Translations under genes and position numbers: made by a program
Part shown: piece after piece, positions 23,413 to 36,668 of the stretch
Numbering within the stretch: position 1 is the first letter of the stretch
How the letters are laid out: each line of letters starts with the position of its first letter
Notes under the pieces: model-generated
Told to the model about the DNA's origin: nothing
Databases searched by the model: none
The model's input: the letters and a program-made list of their open reading frames with translations, nothing else
Assembly (NCBI GenBank): GCA_001687465.1
Contig: LVLI01000409.1
Span: 1-64,000 of the forward strand
DNA: 64,000 nucleotides
Direction of reading: 5' to 3'
Source: Halocafeteria seosinensis
Lineage: Eukaryota > Sar > Bigyra > Bicosoecida

Positions 23413-25259
23413 ATGTCTTCCTCCAATGCGCTCGGAGACCGCGTAAGTTGCACTGGTTTCTCCCCCGTCCTGCTCGGTATGTACACTTTGCAGAGTTGGT
23501 ACAGATTTCGGACTGGTGCCGTAAAATCGAAGAGTATGTTCGGGAGAACCCAGGTCGAGCTATTTTGTATTCCAATGCCGCCACGTCAGCGTTTTTCCTC
23601 TATAAAGTGGCTCAGCGGCACGGAGGAATTGTTCCCGCTGTCAAGAAATCGACCTTTGCGCTGATTCGAGCAATTCCTTTTGCTCAAGGAGCGATCGACA
23701 AGGAGACTGCAAAATTTGCGGATAAGATCAAAGAGGAAATGCTGGGTGATATGGAGCATGAGACAAGAATTCCAACACTTCCGAGGCAGTCCATGACCAA
23801 AGCCGCAATCTTTCAGGAACTCAAGGAGAAAGCTGACAAGGAGCATGAAAAATGGGAGGGAGGAAAGGTTTCCGGTACCGTCTATCATGGCGGACAAGAC
23901 CTAGTCGACATAATTGCTCAAGCGTACCATCACTTTTGCTTATCCAATCCTCTCCACCCTGACGTGTTCCCTTCCACTCGGAGAATGGAAGCGGAAGTAG
24001 TAGCATGGGCGGCTAAACTTTTCGGAGGAGACGAGAACAGCTGCGGCACAATGACAACGGGAGGCACTGAAAGCATTCTCATGGCTTGTAGATCCTATCG
24101 TGAACGGGCAAGTGAATTCAAGGGGATCAGCTGCCCTAATATGGTGATTCCGCGCACTGCCCATGCGGCCTTCGATAAGGCTTGCGATTATTTCGGTATT
24201 GAGAAGAGGCATGTGGACGTGGATCAAACAACATTCAAAATTGATCCCAAGAAAATGGCTAAGAGTATTGACAGCAACACTATCATGATTGTTGGTAGTG
24301 CGCCTGCATTTCCCCAAGGAGTGATGGATCCAAGTGAGTGCTCAAAGAACTGTTTTCTATTGTTGCCTTAAACCACATTATCTACTCGCTGCTGAAAACT
24401 CTTTACATGGATCACAGTCAAAGAGCTGTCGGACATTGCTCTTGAGAAAAACGTTCCTCTTCATGTCGATTGTTGTTTGGGGAGCTTCCTGATACCCTTT
24501 GCTAAAGAAGCCGGTTATCCCGTTCCGTCTTTCGACTTTACTAACCCTGTACGTCTTGTGTATCCACTAGAACGGGGCCTCGAATTGATAACGTTGTTGT
24601 GTATTTGTGTTGCGCAGGGTGTCACTTCCATCTCAGCCGACACGCACAAGTATGGATTCGCTCCCAAGGGAAGCTCTGTAGTCTTGTACAGAGACACGTC
24701 TTATCGCCGATACCAGTACTACGTGGCAGCTGAGTGGACTGGTGGTGTGTACGCCTCTCCGACCATATCGGGAAGCAGAGCCGGAGGTGTTATTGCCGGT
24801 ACATGGGCAGCCATGCTGTCAGTTGGGCAAGATGGCTATGTTGCGACCGCGAAACAAATTTTGAAGGGGGCGCAAACAATTGCCAATGGTATTCGCTCAA
24901 TGGAAGATGTCGAGTTATACGGAGAGCCAGACTTGTCGGTGGTCTGTTTTGGTCCTTCGAGGAAGAGTCGCTCCCCCATGAATATCTACGGCATCAGCGA
25001 TGCCATGAGCAAGAAGAACTGGAATCTAAACCTGCTTCAATACCCAGCAAGCATTCATATTTGTGTAACTTATGCTAACTGCAAAATGGCAGAGCAATTC
25101 TTGGAAGATCTCCGAAACGCCATCGCTGAGGTTAAAGCCGATCCTGAGAAATTTTCCAAGGGATCTGCTGCAGTGTATGGTATGGCTGCTTCATTGCCGG
25201 ATAAAGCTCCCGTCCGCCAAATTGCGGCCTCGTTTATTGACGCGTTGTATACTGTATAA
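23413..25259 (+). CDS. SPL: Sphingosine-1-phosphate lyase
   Basis: Four exons (23413-23442, 23496-24333, 24418-24548, 24618-25259), all in phase, giving 546 residues; introns of 53, 84 and 69 nt. The enzyme is PLP-dependent and cleaves sphingosine-1-phosphate to a fatty aldehyde and phosphoethanolamine at the ER. Features: hydrophobic N-terminal anchor (AILYSNAATSAFFLYK), HPDVFPSTRRMEAEVV, TTGGTESILMA, PLHVDCCLGSF with the cofactor aspartate, and DTHKYGFAPKGSS with the Schiff-base lysine, then EWTGGVYASPTISGSR. The whole group II decarboxylase-like fold is present and intact. The short first exon and its CAGAG acceptor are the least certain part. Confidence 0.95.
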
Positions 25260-25269
25260 CCTTGAGGTT

Positions 25270-26558
25270 TTAAGACTCGTAGTAAAACAATTTGACTCGA
25301 TGCATGAACTTTTCCGGAAGTTCTGCAAGTTTAAACCTTACATGAACGCAAGTCGAACCACTCAACGAAGAAGATTCGTGCTTACCTCGCTCAGGCCCAA
25401 AGTACATCCAATAGCCGGTCTTCTTACTCTTCAAGCCGGCAAAGAGTCCTGAGCTTTTCCAACGCTCAGGAATCTCACCAACATGTCCCTTATATTCCAT
25501 TAGGTCTCTCCAGCCGGCCTCTTGCATACGAAACGCTGAATAAGAAGAGGAACGAGGAATTCTGTTTTGTCGTTTGATATAGCGGAACATTGTGAGCTTA
25601 GTACTAACCATTTTCAACATCGGGAGACCACTCCTCCGCTCTCACCATTTTGACTGGTTCCTGTATCGGACCAACACTGGCTGTTTCGCGTGGTAGGCGA
25701 CCATTGTCTAAAGAATGTTGTTCTGCTGTTACTGTAGTAGCAGAGTATCAAGAGACAGACAAGCGACTGATGCAATAGAAGCAAGAGAATCGTACCTGTG
25801 TTAGAATCTACTATTGCATGCGGCTCGTTGGAGCCCCCTTGGCGCGGTTCAGAAAACGCAGCTAAACTTTGTACAGTCAAATCTACTTGAGTTTCGTTTT
25901 CGCTCGTTCCCGATCTTACAGGAGAGAATGAGCCCTCAAAGGCTGTCGCCGCTTTGCCATTCGCGTTTCCTAGTTCGGCTCTCCCTTTTCGAAAAGATGA
26001 GGAATACGATCCACCACTCTTAGGTCCCGAGCCTGAGCGCAGCGGGGGAAGAGTCCCATTTTGAGCAGCAAAGTTTCGAATGCCTTGATGCGATTGTCGA
26101 AGGGTTAAGCCGTTAGAATGTACCTGCTCCTCACCAGTTGCAGCATTCTTGTTCGTTGTCGTTCCTCTCTGGCCACCACCTCCTCCTCCTCCTGAGGCCA
26201 CACGAACTTTCGCTCCACTTGTTACAGCACCGGTATTTCCCACTTTTCTGCTCGAATTTAACGAGGGGCCTTTCCCATGGTGGCCTTGTCGCTGCCTTCG
26301 GGAAGAGGACGACGGCGTTTGTTGGTGCTGTGTGGGCCGGTCGCTTCTACCGCTTCCGGGATTCCCTTCGGCTCCGACGATGGAGCAAGCACTGATGTGA
26401 ATGGGAGATGTCATTCCTGTCTGCTGAGATGTACCCCCCTGTCCGCCTCCTCTCGGGTACCATCCTTGATTAGACTGTCTTCGTGGTCTGTGGACCGACG
26501 CAGAGCCCTGTCGTTGACCACTGTTTGCTCCTATTTCCAGTTGCGGGCGAGAACTCAT
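25270..26558 (-). CDS. MEIG1-domain protein with a long disordered N-terminus
   Basis: Four exons (26558-25796, 25707-25609, 25535-25386, 25322-25270) with introns of 88, 73 and 63 nt; phases agree and the product is 354 residues. The first 270 residues are Gly/Ser/Arg/Gln-rich disorder, including an eight-glycine run. The last 80 residues match MEIG1 along its whole length: EWSPDVENAFRMQEAGWRD, EYKGHV, ERWKSSG, WMYFGPERE and the VKLFYYES end. In mammals MEIG1 is about 88 residues, binds PACRG and supports sperm flagellum manchette transport; homologues track with flagella. The N-terminal extension is extra. The stop is 10 bp from the convergent SPL stop. Confidence 0.88.
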
Positions 26559-29399
<2,841 letters not shown>

Positions 29400-29921
29400 A
29401 ATAGCCCGTTCTGAGTGCATCGAGCCTTTGGCATTACACTAAGTGTTAGGTAAACGCTATACCAGAATGAGCGCGAGATGCTTCGGGTAGACTCTAAAGG
29501 AGGAGTGAGGAAAACTCTTGGAAACCGGCTGTGTGTATTATTGGTGTTAGATATGGTGCGTTGGAGCGGGCACTCATTGCAATGGACCCGATCATTTGCC
29601 AATGCGACATCTCTTATCTGTGACGGTACACTTGCAAGGATCTAACTTTTGAGGCTATGGCCAACGGGGTAGGGTGAACGACTGTAACGTATTTGCTTTA
29701 CCTCTGAGTGCCTCAGAATGGTCTGAAAGTTAATATTTTCTGCACGTCAACAGCGTGTTGACTTCCAACACCACTGTCAGTTAAAGTACACGTCAACCAT
29801 GAAGCGGTGATTGTTTTAGATTCTGAAAGATTTCTACCTTGGTCGGATTTAGTTCATAATGAATTCACAGAAAGGTTTACACCAACAGAAATGCTTTTTG
29901 AATGATATATCATCGATCCGT
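29400..29921. other. Intergenic region, no gene seen
   Basis: About 520 bp between the convergent GluRS and secreted-protein genes. No coding or RNA feature recognised. Confidence 0.5.
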
Positions 29922-30566
29922 TTAAGTAAACGCCAAGGCCATTCGTGGGAAGAAGCTGTTTGATTCCCCTGGCACGCAATTCACTCCTGAGGGCACTGCG
30001 AACATATAATCCGGGACCGACGAAAAGATGTCAGTAAGGTCCAAGTTGTCTAACATATCAATGGTAATCTCTCCACTATTGGGGGTTTCCCTCCAGAGAA
30101 TCTTTGTCCCAGGGATCATATACGCGTGGTCTTCTGAGTACGGCGGAGGCAGCGTCCCTTTCCACACTTCGGTCAGCATTCCCTTTACGATCTCTCGCCT
30201 CACATAGGAGTAGTTTTGGAAATTTTGCGGGCAAATGAAGGAACAGATACTTCCAAACATCTTCTTAGCATCATACATCGTGCAACCTTGCTCACTAATG
30301 AAGTAGCTCTTATTTTCTCGAAAATGAGCAATAATTTCCACCGTCGTCCCGTTTCCAAATACGATGGAAGCTTTTACTTTTTGTTTGTCATAGTCATAGA
30401 CACTATGAGATAAAGCATTGGATAGGGGAAATCCCTTCCCATACGACCAGTTTTCCGTCCAAAATAACCTTGCCGGGAGTGTCGGAGCGGCCTCAGAGCC
30501 CTGAAGGGTTGAGGACAGCAACAGCGCGGAGGACGCGGCCAAACCAAGCCACGTTTTCACGTTCAT
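29922..30566 (-). CDS. Secreted protein of unknown function
   Basis: 214 residues in one exon, from ATG 30566 (an upstream GTG is in frame but not a start). A clear signal peptide is seen: MNVKTWLGLAASSALLLSS, with likely cleavage after GSEA. The mature part has five cysteines, among them CTM, CSFIC and GVNC, and several aromatic residues, consistent with a small disulfide-bonded secreted domain. No family recognised. It is the nearest gene to the inverted-repeat element at 30717. Confidence 0.75.
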   Translation of the reverse strand: MNVKTWLGLAASSALLLSSTLQGSEAAPTLPARLFWTENWSYGKGFPLSNALSHSVYDYDKQKVKASIVFGNGTTVEIIAHFRENKSYFISEQGCTMYDAKKMFGSICSFICPQNFQNYSYVRREIVKGMLTEVWKGTLPPPYSEDHAYMIPGTKILWRETPNSGEITIDMLDNLDLTDIFSSVPDYMFAVPSGVNCVPGESNSFFPRMALAFT

Positions 30567-30713
30567 GCTGTGCACCGAGGCCGTCGTATATCCCCTAAAA
30601 GTGATGTCAAGTAAGAAAAATACTGCTGTTTCCCTTTTGCTGTACTTAAGCTTATTCTAATGAAGTTTTCCAACTGTTTAGCAACCCTGTTGTTCTTTCC
30701 TCTAGTACTACGG

Positions 30714-30716
30714 TTA
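30714..30716. repeat. TTA target-site duplication, left
   Basis: TTA immediately left of the inverted repeat, matching TTA at 31789-31791. Confidence 0.6.
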
Positions 30717-30789
30717 GGCCGATGCTTACGGTTCAACAAAAACGAAAACGAAACTGGATTTTTTTTTGTTTTTTGTTGAAGCAGGCGTC
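30717..30789 (+). repeat. Left terminal inverted repeat
   Basis: 73 bp, GGCCGATGC...GCAGGCGTC, inverted partner of 31716-31788. Includes a long A/T-rich core. Confidence 0.85.
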
Positions 30790-30957
30790 ACTACGTCTTA
30801 CGGTTCAGCAATTTTTCAAATTAGTTGAAGTAGCTCGGTTTGGAATTCACTTGGAGTATACGGCATCTTTGTCAACATAGAGTACTGTACAACCATGCGG
30901 ACAAAGTAGTACTGTTCAACAACACAATATCACAAAGGTATATTGTACTGAGAGACT

Positions 30958-31245
30958 ATGGGAAACACTAGTAGCCGTTTGCCTTCGAGCAGCGGTGACG
31001 AGAGACCGACTTCCATCTATCAGTGTTACAAGAAACGTATAAATGGCAGCGGCTTTAAACTAGATAGTAGAATGGCATGGCAATACTACCAAAGAGAAGC
31101 AGAAGAGTCATCAGCACGTAACTCTAAGATGTTATGCTCCAATATTCCTCGCAATCATCTATTACTATCTACTCCATCTTCTAAGCATATGCTACCTATA
31201 TTTCTTTCTAGGTCTATTTTCTTCATACTCTTTCCTCTAGAGTAA
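30958..31245 (+). CDS. Small open frame inside the inverted-repeat element, doubtful
   Basis: 95 codons from a real ATG (MGNTSSRLPSSSG), with a charged middle part and a hydrophobic C-terminus (FLSRSIFFILF). The MGNTSS start would fit an N-myristoylation signal if it were expressed. There is no similarity to any transposase and no support beyond the open frame, so it may be chance. Confidence 0.25.
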   Translation: MGNTSSRLPSSSGDERPTSIYQCYKKRINGSGFKLDSRMAWQYYQREAEESSARNSKMLCSNIPRNHLLLSTPSSKHMLPIFLSRSIFFILFPLE

Positions 31246-31715
31246 AGAAGAGACAAAGCACTAAGAGCCGCTGTTCGCTGCAGCTCTTTGTGGAGCGAGG
31301 CGCTAATGGTACTCATTGTATAGCTGCAATTATTGATGTGTATTAGTATTACCCGTTCCATCAAGTTGATTCTACCAACTATACATGCGTATACACCTCT
31401 TTAATATAGTTTGAGCGCGACCAACTGGACCTTCACACCACAGGTACGCCCCCTTCGAGTCACCCTTCTTTAGACACCTGGTTCATTGACTTCAAATCGA
31501 ACTTGTACCGGAACACACACATGTATGGCTAGCAACATCTCTTATGCATGCGTATACACCAGAGACAGGCCTCGGGAAGGTACATTGATGGCGTACGAAC
31601 CATTTTCGTTTTCCCCTGATTTTCAACAAAATTCAAATCTTTTTTGTGGAAAATGCCGATTTTCGTGGAAAAAACGAAAAAAATAAATGTTTTGTGAACA
31701 AAAAATGTGCCGTAA

Positions 31716-31788
31716 GACGCCTGCTTCAACAAAAAACAAAAAAAAATCCAGTTTCGTTTTCGTTTTTGTTGAACCGTAAGCATCGGCC
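31716..31788 (-). repeat. Right terminal inverted repeat
   Basis: Reverse complement of 30717-30789, one T/A longer or shorter in the homopolymer. Followed by TTA at 31789-31791. Confidence 0.85.
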
Positions 31789-31791
31789 TTA

Positions 31792-32686
31792 TTAAACTAA
31801 GTAACTACTACCCTGGGAATCATGCGAAGCTACCATTGGTTATAGGATAGCGACTCGCTGTTAGCGAGGTAGACCTGATAGTCACCATGAGTATTCCGTA
31901 GAAGGAGTTACATTGATGTGCAGCTGGTTCGGGCATGGAAGTTAGACACAACTTGTACCAGTAATATAACTCAACCTCTGTGTGTGTTATACACTGTGTA
32001 TCATTTTTGCCAAGTCCATTGCTTGTGCTTCTGTTAACCAATACAATACGCAATACAAGTGTCCCGTTTTCCTTCCACAGCACTACTTTAATTTGCCCCA
32101 ACGCGACTATCCCGTTACAAGCTCTATTCTTCGTTTCCGTCTATTTTTCGTTTTGTTTCCCGTAATCTTCTGCAGATGCATACATCATACCGGTACTACC
32201 ATACCCTCTCCAAACACAGCACACAGTAGGGCACTTACTCAATATATTGGCACCTTTCATACGCGTGCATTTCATCCTGGCAATGCCATGGAAGATGTAA
32301 TCCAAATTTCTGTGAGTGTCTACATCTGTTTAAAGGGATTAATAAATGAGCGCAATAGTCTCGGACTGCTATAGGGACATGCTCTCTCTTCATGGCTTCC
32401 GGAGAGGCATGCATGGGGCGCTCTTCCTCAGAGCGATACACAATCCCTGTAGTAGAGACATAGAGGCACACATAAAATAAGACAGAAAACGTGAAAAAGG
32501 CCTCCTATACAGCAGACTGCAGTGTAGAGAGCTTACGCTTGGGGTGGTCCCGGCGTGGAAGATCAGACATCTTGTTTTATGGATCGATAGTTTTCCCACA
32601 CTATTTGTTCTTGTTTGATCAGCACTATAAATATGATATATTTTCTGTAAATAAAGCAGTTATATCCTGACAACCCGACGTGAATC
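31792..32686. other. Intergenic region, no gene seen
   Basis: About 900 bp between the inverted-repeat element and RRP40. Small frames on both strands show no recognisable protein. Confidence 0.5.
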
Positions 32687-33943
32687 ATGCCGCCTAAACA
32701 CCAGCAGGGGAAAGGCAAACCCCGACAGAGTAAACAGGCTCAGAGGACAGCGCATAAACAGACGGCAGTACCGCAACAGCCCTCACAACAACAGATAAAT
32801 GACAGCGCAACATACCGTCAAGAGACAGAAGAGGAGGCAGGAGGGAAGACTTCCCTGAGCTGGAGGGAGCGCAAGGAGCAGCAACTAAGGAAAGAAAAGG
32901 ACCGTAACAAAGATGAGGAGGAGGATGAGGATGATGATGTGGATTTGTTGGGTCATGAAGACACTGAAGAGGAGGCTCGACGTACTGGTTCTTCTTCGTC
33001 ATCGTTCCCTCCTACGATCGTCAAACCGGGAGATGAGGTCACCGAGACGATTGCCAAATGGACAACCAAACTGAAATTGGGTACGTGTCACAGAGTCTAT
33101 CACTTGTGTTTGCAAGACAAAGCCATTGCACGGACACACACAATTGGTGTGCAGGTTTCGGGTTGCAATCCGACGGAGACACCATTACTGTCAGCACTCC
33201 GGGATTGCTGCGCTTACAAAAGCCAAACAAGTTTTACGTCGAATCGTCCCACCGCAGAGTATGTGGCGCACTAAAACTGTTGTCTAGCGTTTGACAGTGT
33301 CGTTATCTTTCTTTTTCTTGGGTACTATTGCAGTATTTCCCTGCCGTTGAAGATCCTATCATTGCAACGGTGTCAGACAAGACGGCTGAAGCATACAAGG
33401 TTCACATAAACGGGACTCAACCAGCTCTCCTACCTTTGCTTGCATTCGAAGGAGCTTCCAAGAGAAATAGACCGAATTTAGACATCGGATCTGTGGTGTA
33501 TGCCCGTGTTGTCGTTGCCGACAGATACATGGAACCCGAAATTTCTTGTAAAGGTATGCTTGCAACCATTGGACTCTCACAAATGTTGCAGGTGCTCATC
33601 ATTCATGCATTTCGAGTATTCGTCTGCAGTGGCAAGCGGTCCAACTAAGGATTGGGTGACAGGGCAATCTCTGTACGGAGAGCTTAAAGGAGGGCATGTG
33701 CAAAAGTGCTCCATAAATTTGGCAAGGACGTTGTTGAACCCTCGATGTCCAGTCCTTGAAACACTCGGGCGTGCTCTTCCATTTGAGTTGGCAGTTGGAG
33801 TAAATGGGTATTTCTGGGTGAAAGCGGAAAAGATCCAGCACGTCATACTGATTACCAATGCTATTTTACAAAGCGAATATGCGAGTGAAGCAGAGGCTGT
33901 AAAGCTTACGAAGGAGATGTTACGAAATGGCTCCACCAGTTGA
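32687..33943 (+). CDS. RRP40: RNA exosome cap subunit RRP40 (EXOSC3)
   Basis: Four exons (32687-33080, 33155-33258, 33334-33553, 33630-33943), phases 1, 0 and 1 matching, 343 residues. RRP40 is one of three S1/KH cap subunits of the 9-subunit RNA exosome, in nucleus and cytosol, for 3'-5' RNA decay. The first 110 residues are basic and acidic disorder. The conserved part runs KPGDEVTETIAKW, LGFGLQSDGDT, YFPAVEDPIIATVSDK, LLPLLAFEGASKRNRPNL, VVADRYMEPEISC, then the KH-like part GPTKDWVTGQSLYGELKGG, PFELAVGVNGYFWVKAE. The family normally lacks such a long N-terminal tail. Confidence 0.93.
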
Positions 33944-34379
33944 ACCGGCTCAAGTGACCATCATGTCCTTCAACAAGGACGCTTGTGGAAGTGGGATAGT
34001 ACGCAAAAGTCGTCCTATATATGTACCCCTCCTTTAATCAGGGTGGAAACTCGTAATATTCTTCATGTGTATTTATCTTCTCTTGGGCTGAAGAAAGTCC
34101 CTACGGAAACTTAGTTAACCAGAAGATTGGCGACGGCGAAGAAGCACCGCAGTAGGGAAGCCAAGTCAAGAGACTTTCTGCGCGTGCTCACTGTATCTGG
34201 CAGGGTGTAATACATCAAGATCGCGGAGGCTCTGCTTACTCTGTAAGTAAGCCAATAAGTAACAACGAGAACTGTTACACACGGCAGTCACGCCTGTTTA
34301 TCAGCGAACTTGGCTCTGTGCACAGCAAATATAACAACAATCAAGGATTCTAAAGCACGTTGGACGTGTTCAAGCCTGC
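33944..34379. other. Intergenic region, no gene seen
   Basis: About 435 bp between the convergent stops of RRP40 and the pyruvate carrier gene. Confidence 0.5.
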
Positions 34380-34947
34380 TTACTTGGCCACTCTTGTTAG
34401 CTGGTATAGTCCAGTTGCAGCCATGAAAACATTTACCGAGAATAAGTTCCAGTTCTTTGGCGTTATCACCATACTGTATCTGCTCCAAAGCAGTCCTGTC
34501 GCAGTCACAGCTGCATATGCATATCCAAAACGCGACGGAGGTAAAGCGTGGTTCTTGTCCTAGCAAACCATTCTGCCATGCATGCCTACCTGTTTGCTGA
34601 GGCATGGATATTTTCTCTGCCGGTCTATTTAGATCTGCGATATTCGCTATCTGGAGGGCAAGTAACATGAGAGGGCATTCTAAAAGCGTTTTTTTTGTGT
34701 GTGCATTCCATGGCGTTGGAAACTTACAGATATGCACCATTTAAAGCTTGGTGCCCAAAAATGTACTGCAGAGAGAAGCATAAATGACAGCGACAATGAC
34801 TCCACATACACGAGGTAAAGGATCAAACTTACTCGTAAAAGGCCCTGCCTCGTGTTCTAAATAGTACTTGAGGGTCTCATTCCTAGAGACCACCGGCAAT
34901 GAGGTGATCTTCTGCTGGAGTCGAGGGACGATGCCGCTGAACACCAT
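34380..34947 (-). CDS. Mitochondrial pyruvate carrier subunit (MPC2-like)
   Basis: Four exons (34947-34833, 34765-34728, 34650-34590, 34510-34380), phases 1, 0 and 1, giving 114 residues, the usual MPC length. The gene is invisible as one open frame because exons are as short as 38 nt. Signature: YYLEHEAGPFTIHFWAP-like segment leading to SFKWCIS, IANIADLNRPAEKIS, then TAVTATGLLWSRYSMVITPK, NWNLFSVNVFMAATGLYQL. It encodes a small inner-membrane protein that pairs with another MPC to import pyruvate. I cannot tell MPC1 from MPC2 for certain, although SRYSxVITPKNWNLFSVN is MPC2-like. The partner subunit is not in the window. It is divergent from the DHHC gene. Confidence 0.93.
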
Positions 34948-35218
34948 CGTGCAGAAAATTGGGCAAACTTTAACAAGTGAGAGACTCAATCAGCCCATAC
35001 CCTAACAATACTATCGATTTGCATAACAATGATTCAAATGCTGCCTATAGGCTACAGCTGGACCATGTTGAATTTGGAGACCTTCGAGCGAGCCCTCAAT
35101 CGTGGCTACAAGGCCAGGAAGCGTGGATTGTCACGCCCTTATGGTCAGTCAAGAAATGAACGTGTAGTAGGAGATGAAAACACGCGCGGGAGTAATTCGT
35201 GTATAAGCCAAAGAGACG

Positions 35219-36405
35219 ATGGAACACGATACTGGCATGGAAGCGGAGGGTCCCGATCTGTCTATTGACAACCTAGCACCATTTGGAAGCGCTACTTCCC
35301 TGATGTCGTGTGCGCCACCTGGATGGAAGGTACTATGCTGTCAGACGAGTATCTCGCTGTGCTCGTCGTCGCTTGGCCGGAAAAACGACCGAGTGCATTG
35401 CCTACTAGGGCCATACTGGCCGATGCTGCTCCTTACTTTCTCCATTGCATTCTTCCCCGGATATTTTTTCTGTCGGTATTTCTACAGTTCGTCCTCCACG
35501 GAGTGGTCCCTGCTGGTGATTTCACTATGGTTATGTACGCTCATCAGCCTCAGCCTGACGGCGTTCCGTGATCCGGGCATAGTTCGTCGCGATGCCTCGG
35601 TCCAGCAGATGGTAGAGAAACACCATACAGAACATGGCGGCTCAGATGTACCACGGGAGAAAGACAATCACTATGTACATGTGATCCCAGTTCCACATTC
35701 TAAAGAAGACGAGGGCATACAATCCACGCGAAATTCCACAGTACTAGACGACATTCAGGCGGAACACAATCGGCTGTTGGGGAGAAAGCATAACGGAGGA
35801 AATCAGCGACCACCCATGCGCCGTTTTCGTTATTGCACAGTGTGTGATATGGAAAAACCTCCGAATGCAGAGCACTGTGAGACTATGGGTAGATGCATCT
35901 ATGATTATGATCACTTTTGCCCATGGGTAAACAACGCTGTTGGGAGGAACAATTCATTTTGGTTTTTTACCTTTCTATTTTCGCTCGCTGCGCTTCTAAT
36001 AGTAGCCGGTACGGGAGGCGTTTTAAGCCTCGGATCCTCCGTTCGGAAACTCAAAAGGTATAAAGTACTTCGTGGTTCAAGTGGCACCGGCGGATAAGTC
36101 TTTGTCGAATAACTCGCTGCAAAGCGGTCTCTCCTCGAGTATTTAGGACAAGACGATCTAATCTGGATTTGAATACTATGGAATGCGAATCGTATTACCG
36201 TAAACTCGTTAGAGTCAAGCCAGCAAATGCAACCGCTGATCACTGTTGCAACGCTGTTACAAGCCTCCGTGCATGCACACATCGCCATGTAACGTCGGTG
36301 GTAGAATTAGTGTTACCGGCACTGGAATGTGTAATTCTTACGACAGAACAGCCGGCACCGTCTGTATTTGGATGGATGAAGACGAAGAGATACGTTGAAG
36401 ATTGA
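35219..36405 (+). CDS. Divergent DHHC-family protein with DHFC active site
   Basis: Two exons (35219-36057, 36147-36405), phase 2, 365 residues. DHHC proteins S-palmitoylate cytosolic proteins at endomembranes. Two membrane segments near residues 65-105 precede a DPG motif (FRDPGIV), a disordered insert, then the cysteine-rich domain RYCTVCDMEKPPNAEHCETMGRC, DYDHFCPWVNNAVGRNNSF and a third hydrophobic segment. Against the family consensus, DHHC is DHFC, the cysteine of HCxxC is Met, and NNC is NNA. The active-site cysteine remains but zinc ligands are lost. After the intron NTMECESY resembles the TTxE motif, but the expected fourth membrane segment before it is missing. The splice is supported by phase only. 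Confidence 0.82.
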
Positions 36406-36668
36406 ATGAAGTCCGACGAACATTTCGCGTTGGTCGCTGGAAGCTCTGCCTGTGCGAGCTTCCCCAATACAATAGTGTGCTGTAAGCAATATGTTTGACA
36501 CGAAACAAAAGTGGATAATTATACCGCCACTTTCTACACGAGTGTGTTTGTTAGTTCTGACAACGGTATTTGCTTTTTAAGCTCTTGTTCACCGTACTAT
36601 GTATAGTTTGCGCTTCCACGAGAGGACGAGGAAAGGCCATTTACAGTAGGAAGAAGCGATATCATAAA

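Larger units (their letters stand above)
30717..31788. mobile_element. Non-autonomous DNA transposon with 73-bp terminal inverted repeats
   Basis: 1,072 bp bounded by inverted repeats 30717-30789 and 31716-31788 that start GGCCGATGCTTACGGTTCAA and differ mainly in one T-run length. The flanking TTA on both sides is the target-site duplication expected of PIF/Harbinger elements (TWA). There is no transposase. Further inside, a shorter stretch (GTCTTACGG) recurs on both arms. One internal open frame (30958-31245) has no transposase features. The superfamily assignment rests on the TTA only. Confidence 0.75.

Noticed and set aside
30717-31788. LTR retrotransposon or viral insertion
   Set aside because: The repeats are inverted, not direct, and no polymerase, integrase or capsid frame is present.
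36406-36668. Extension of DCP1 upstream of 36669 (frame open from 36570)
   Set aside because: The upstream part starts without an ATG that improves the protein and encodes a hydrophobic stretch unlike DCP1; the ATG at 36669 gives a normal basic N-terminus.
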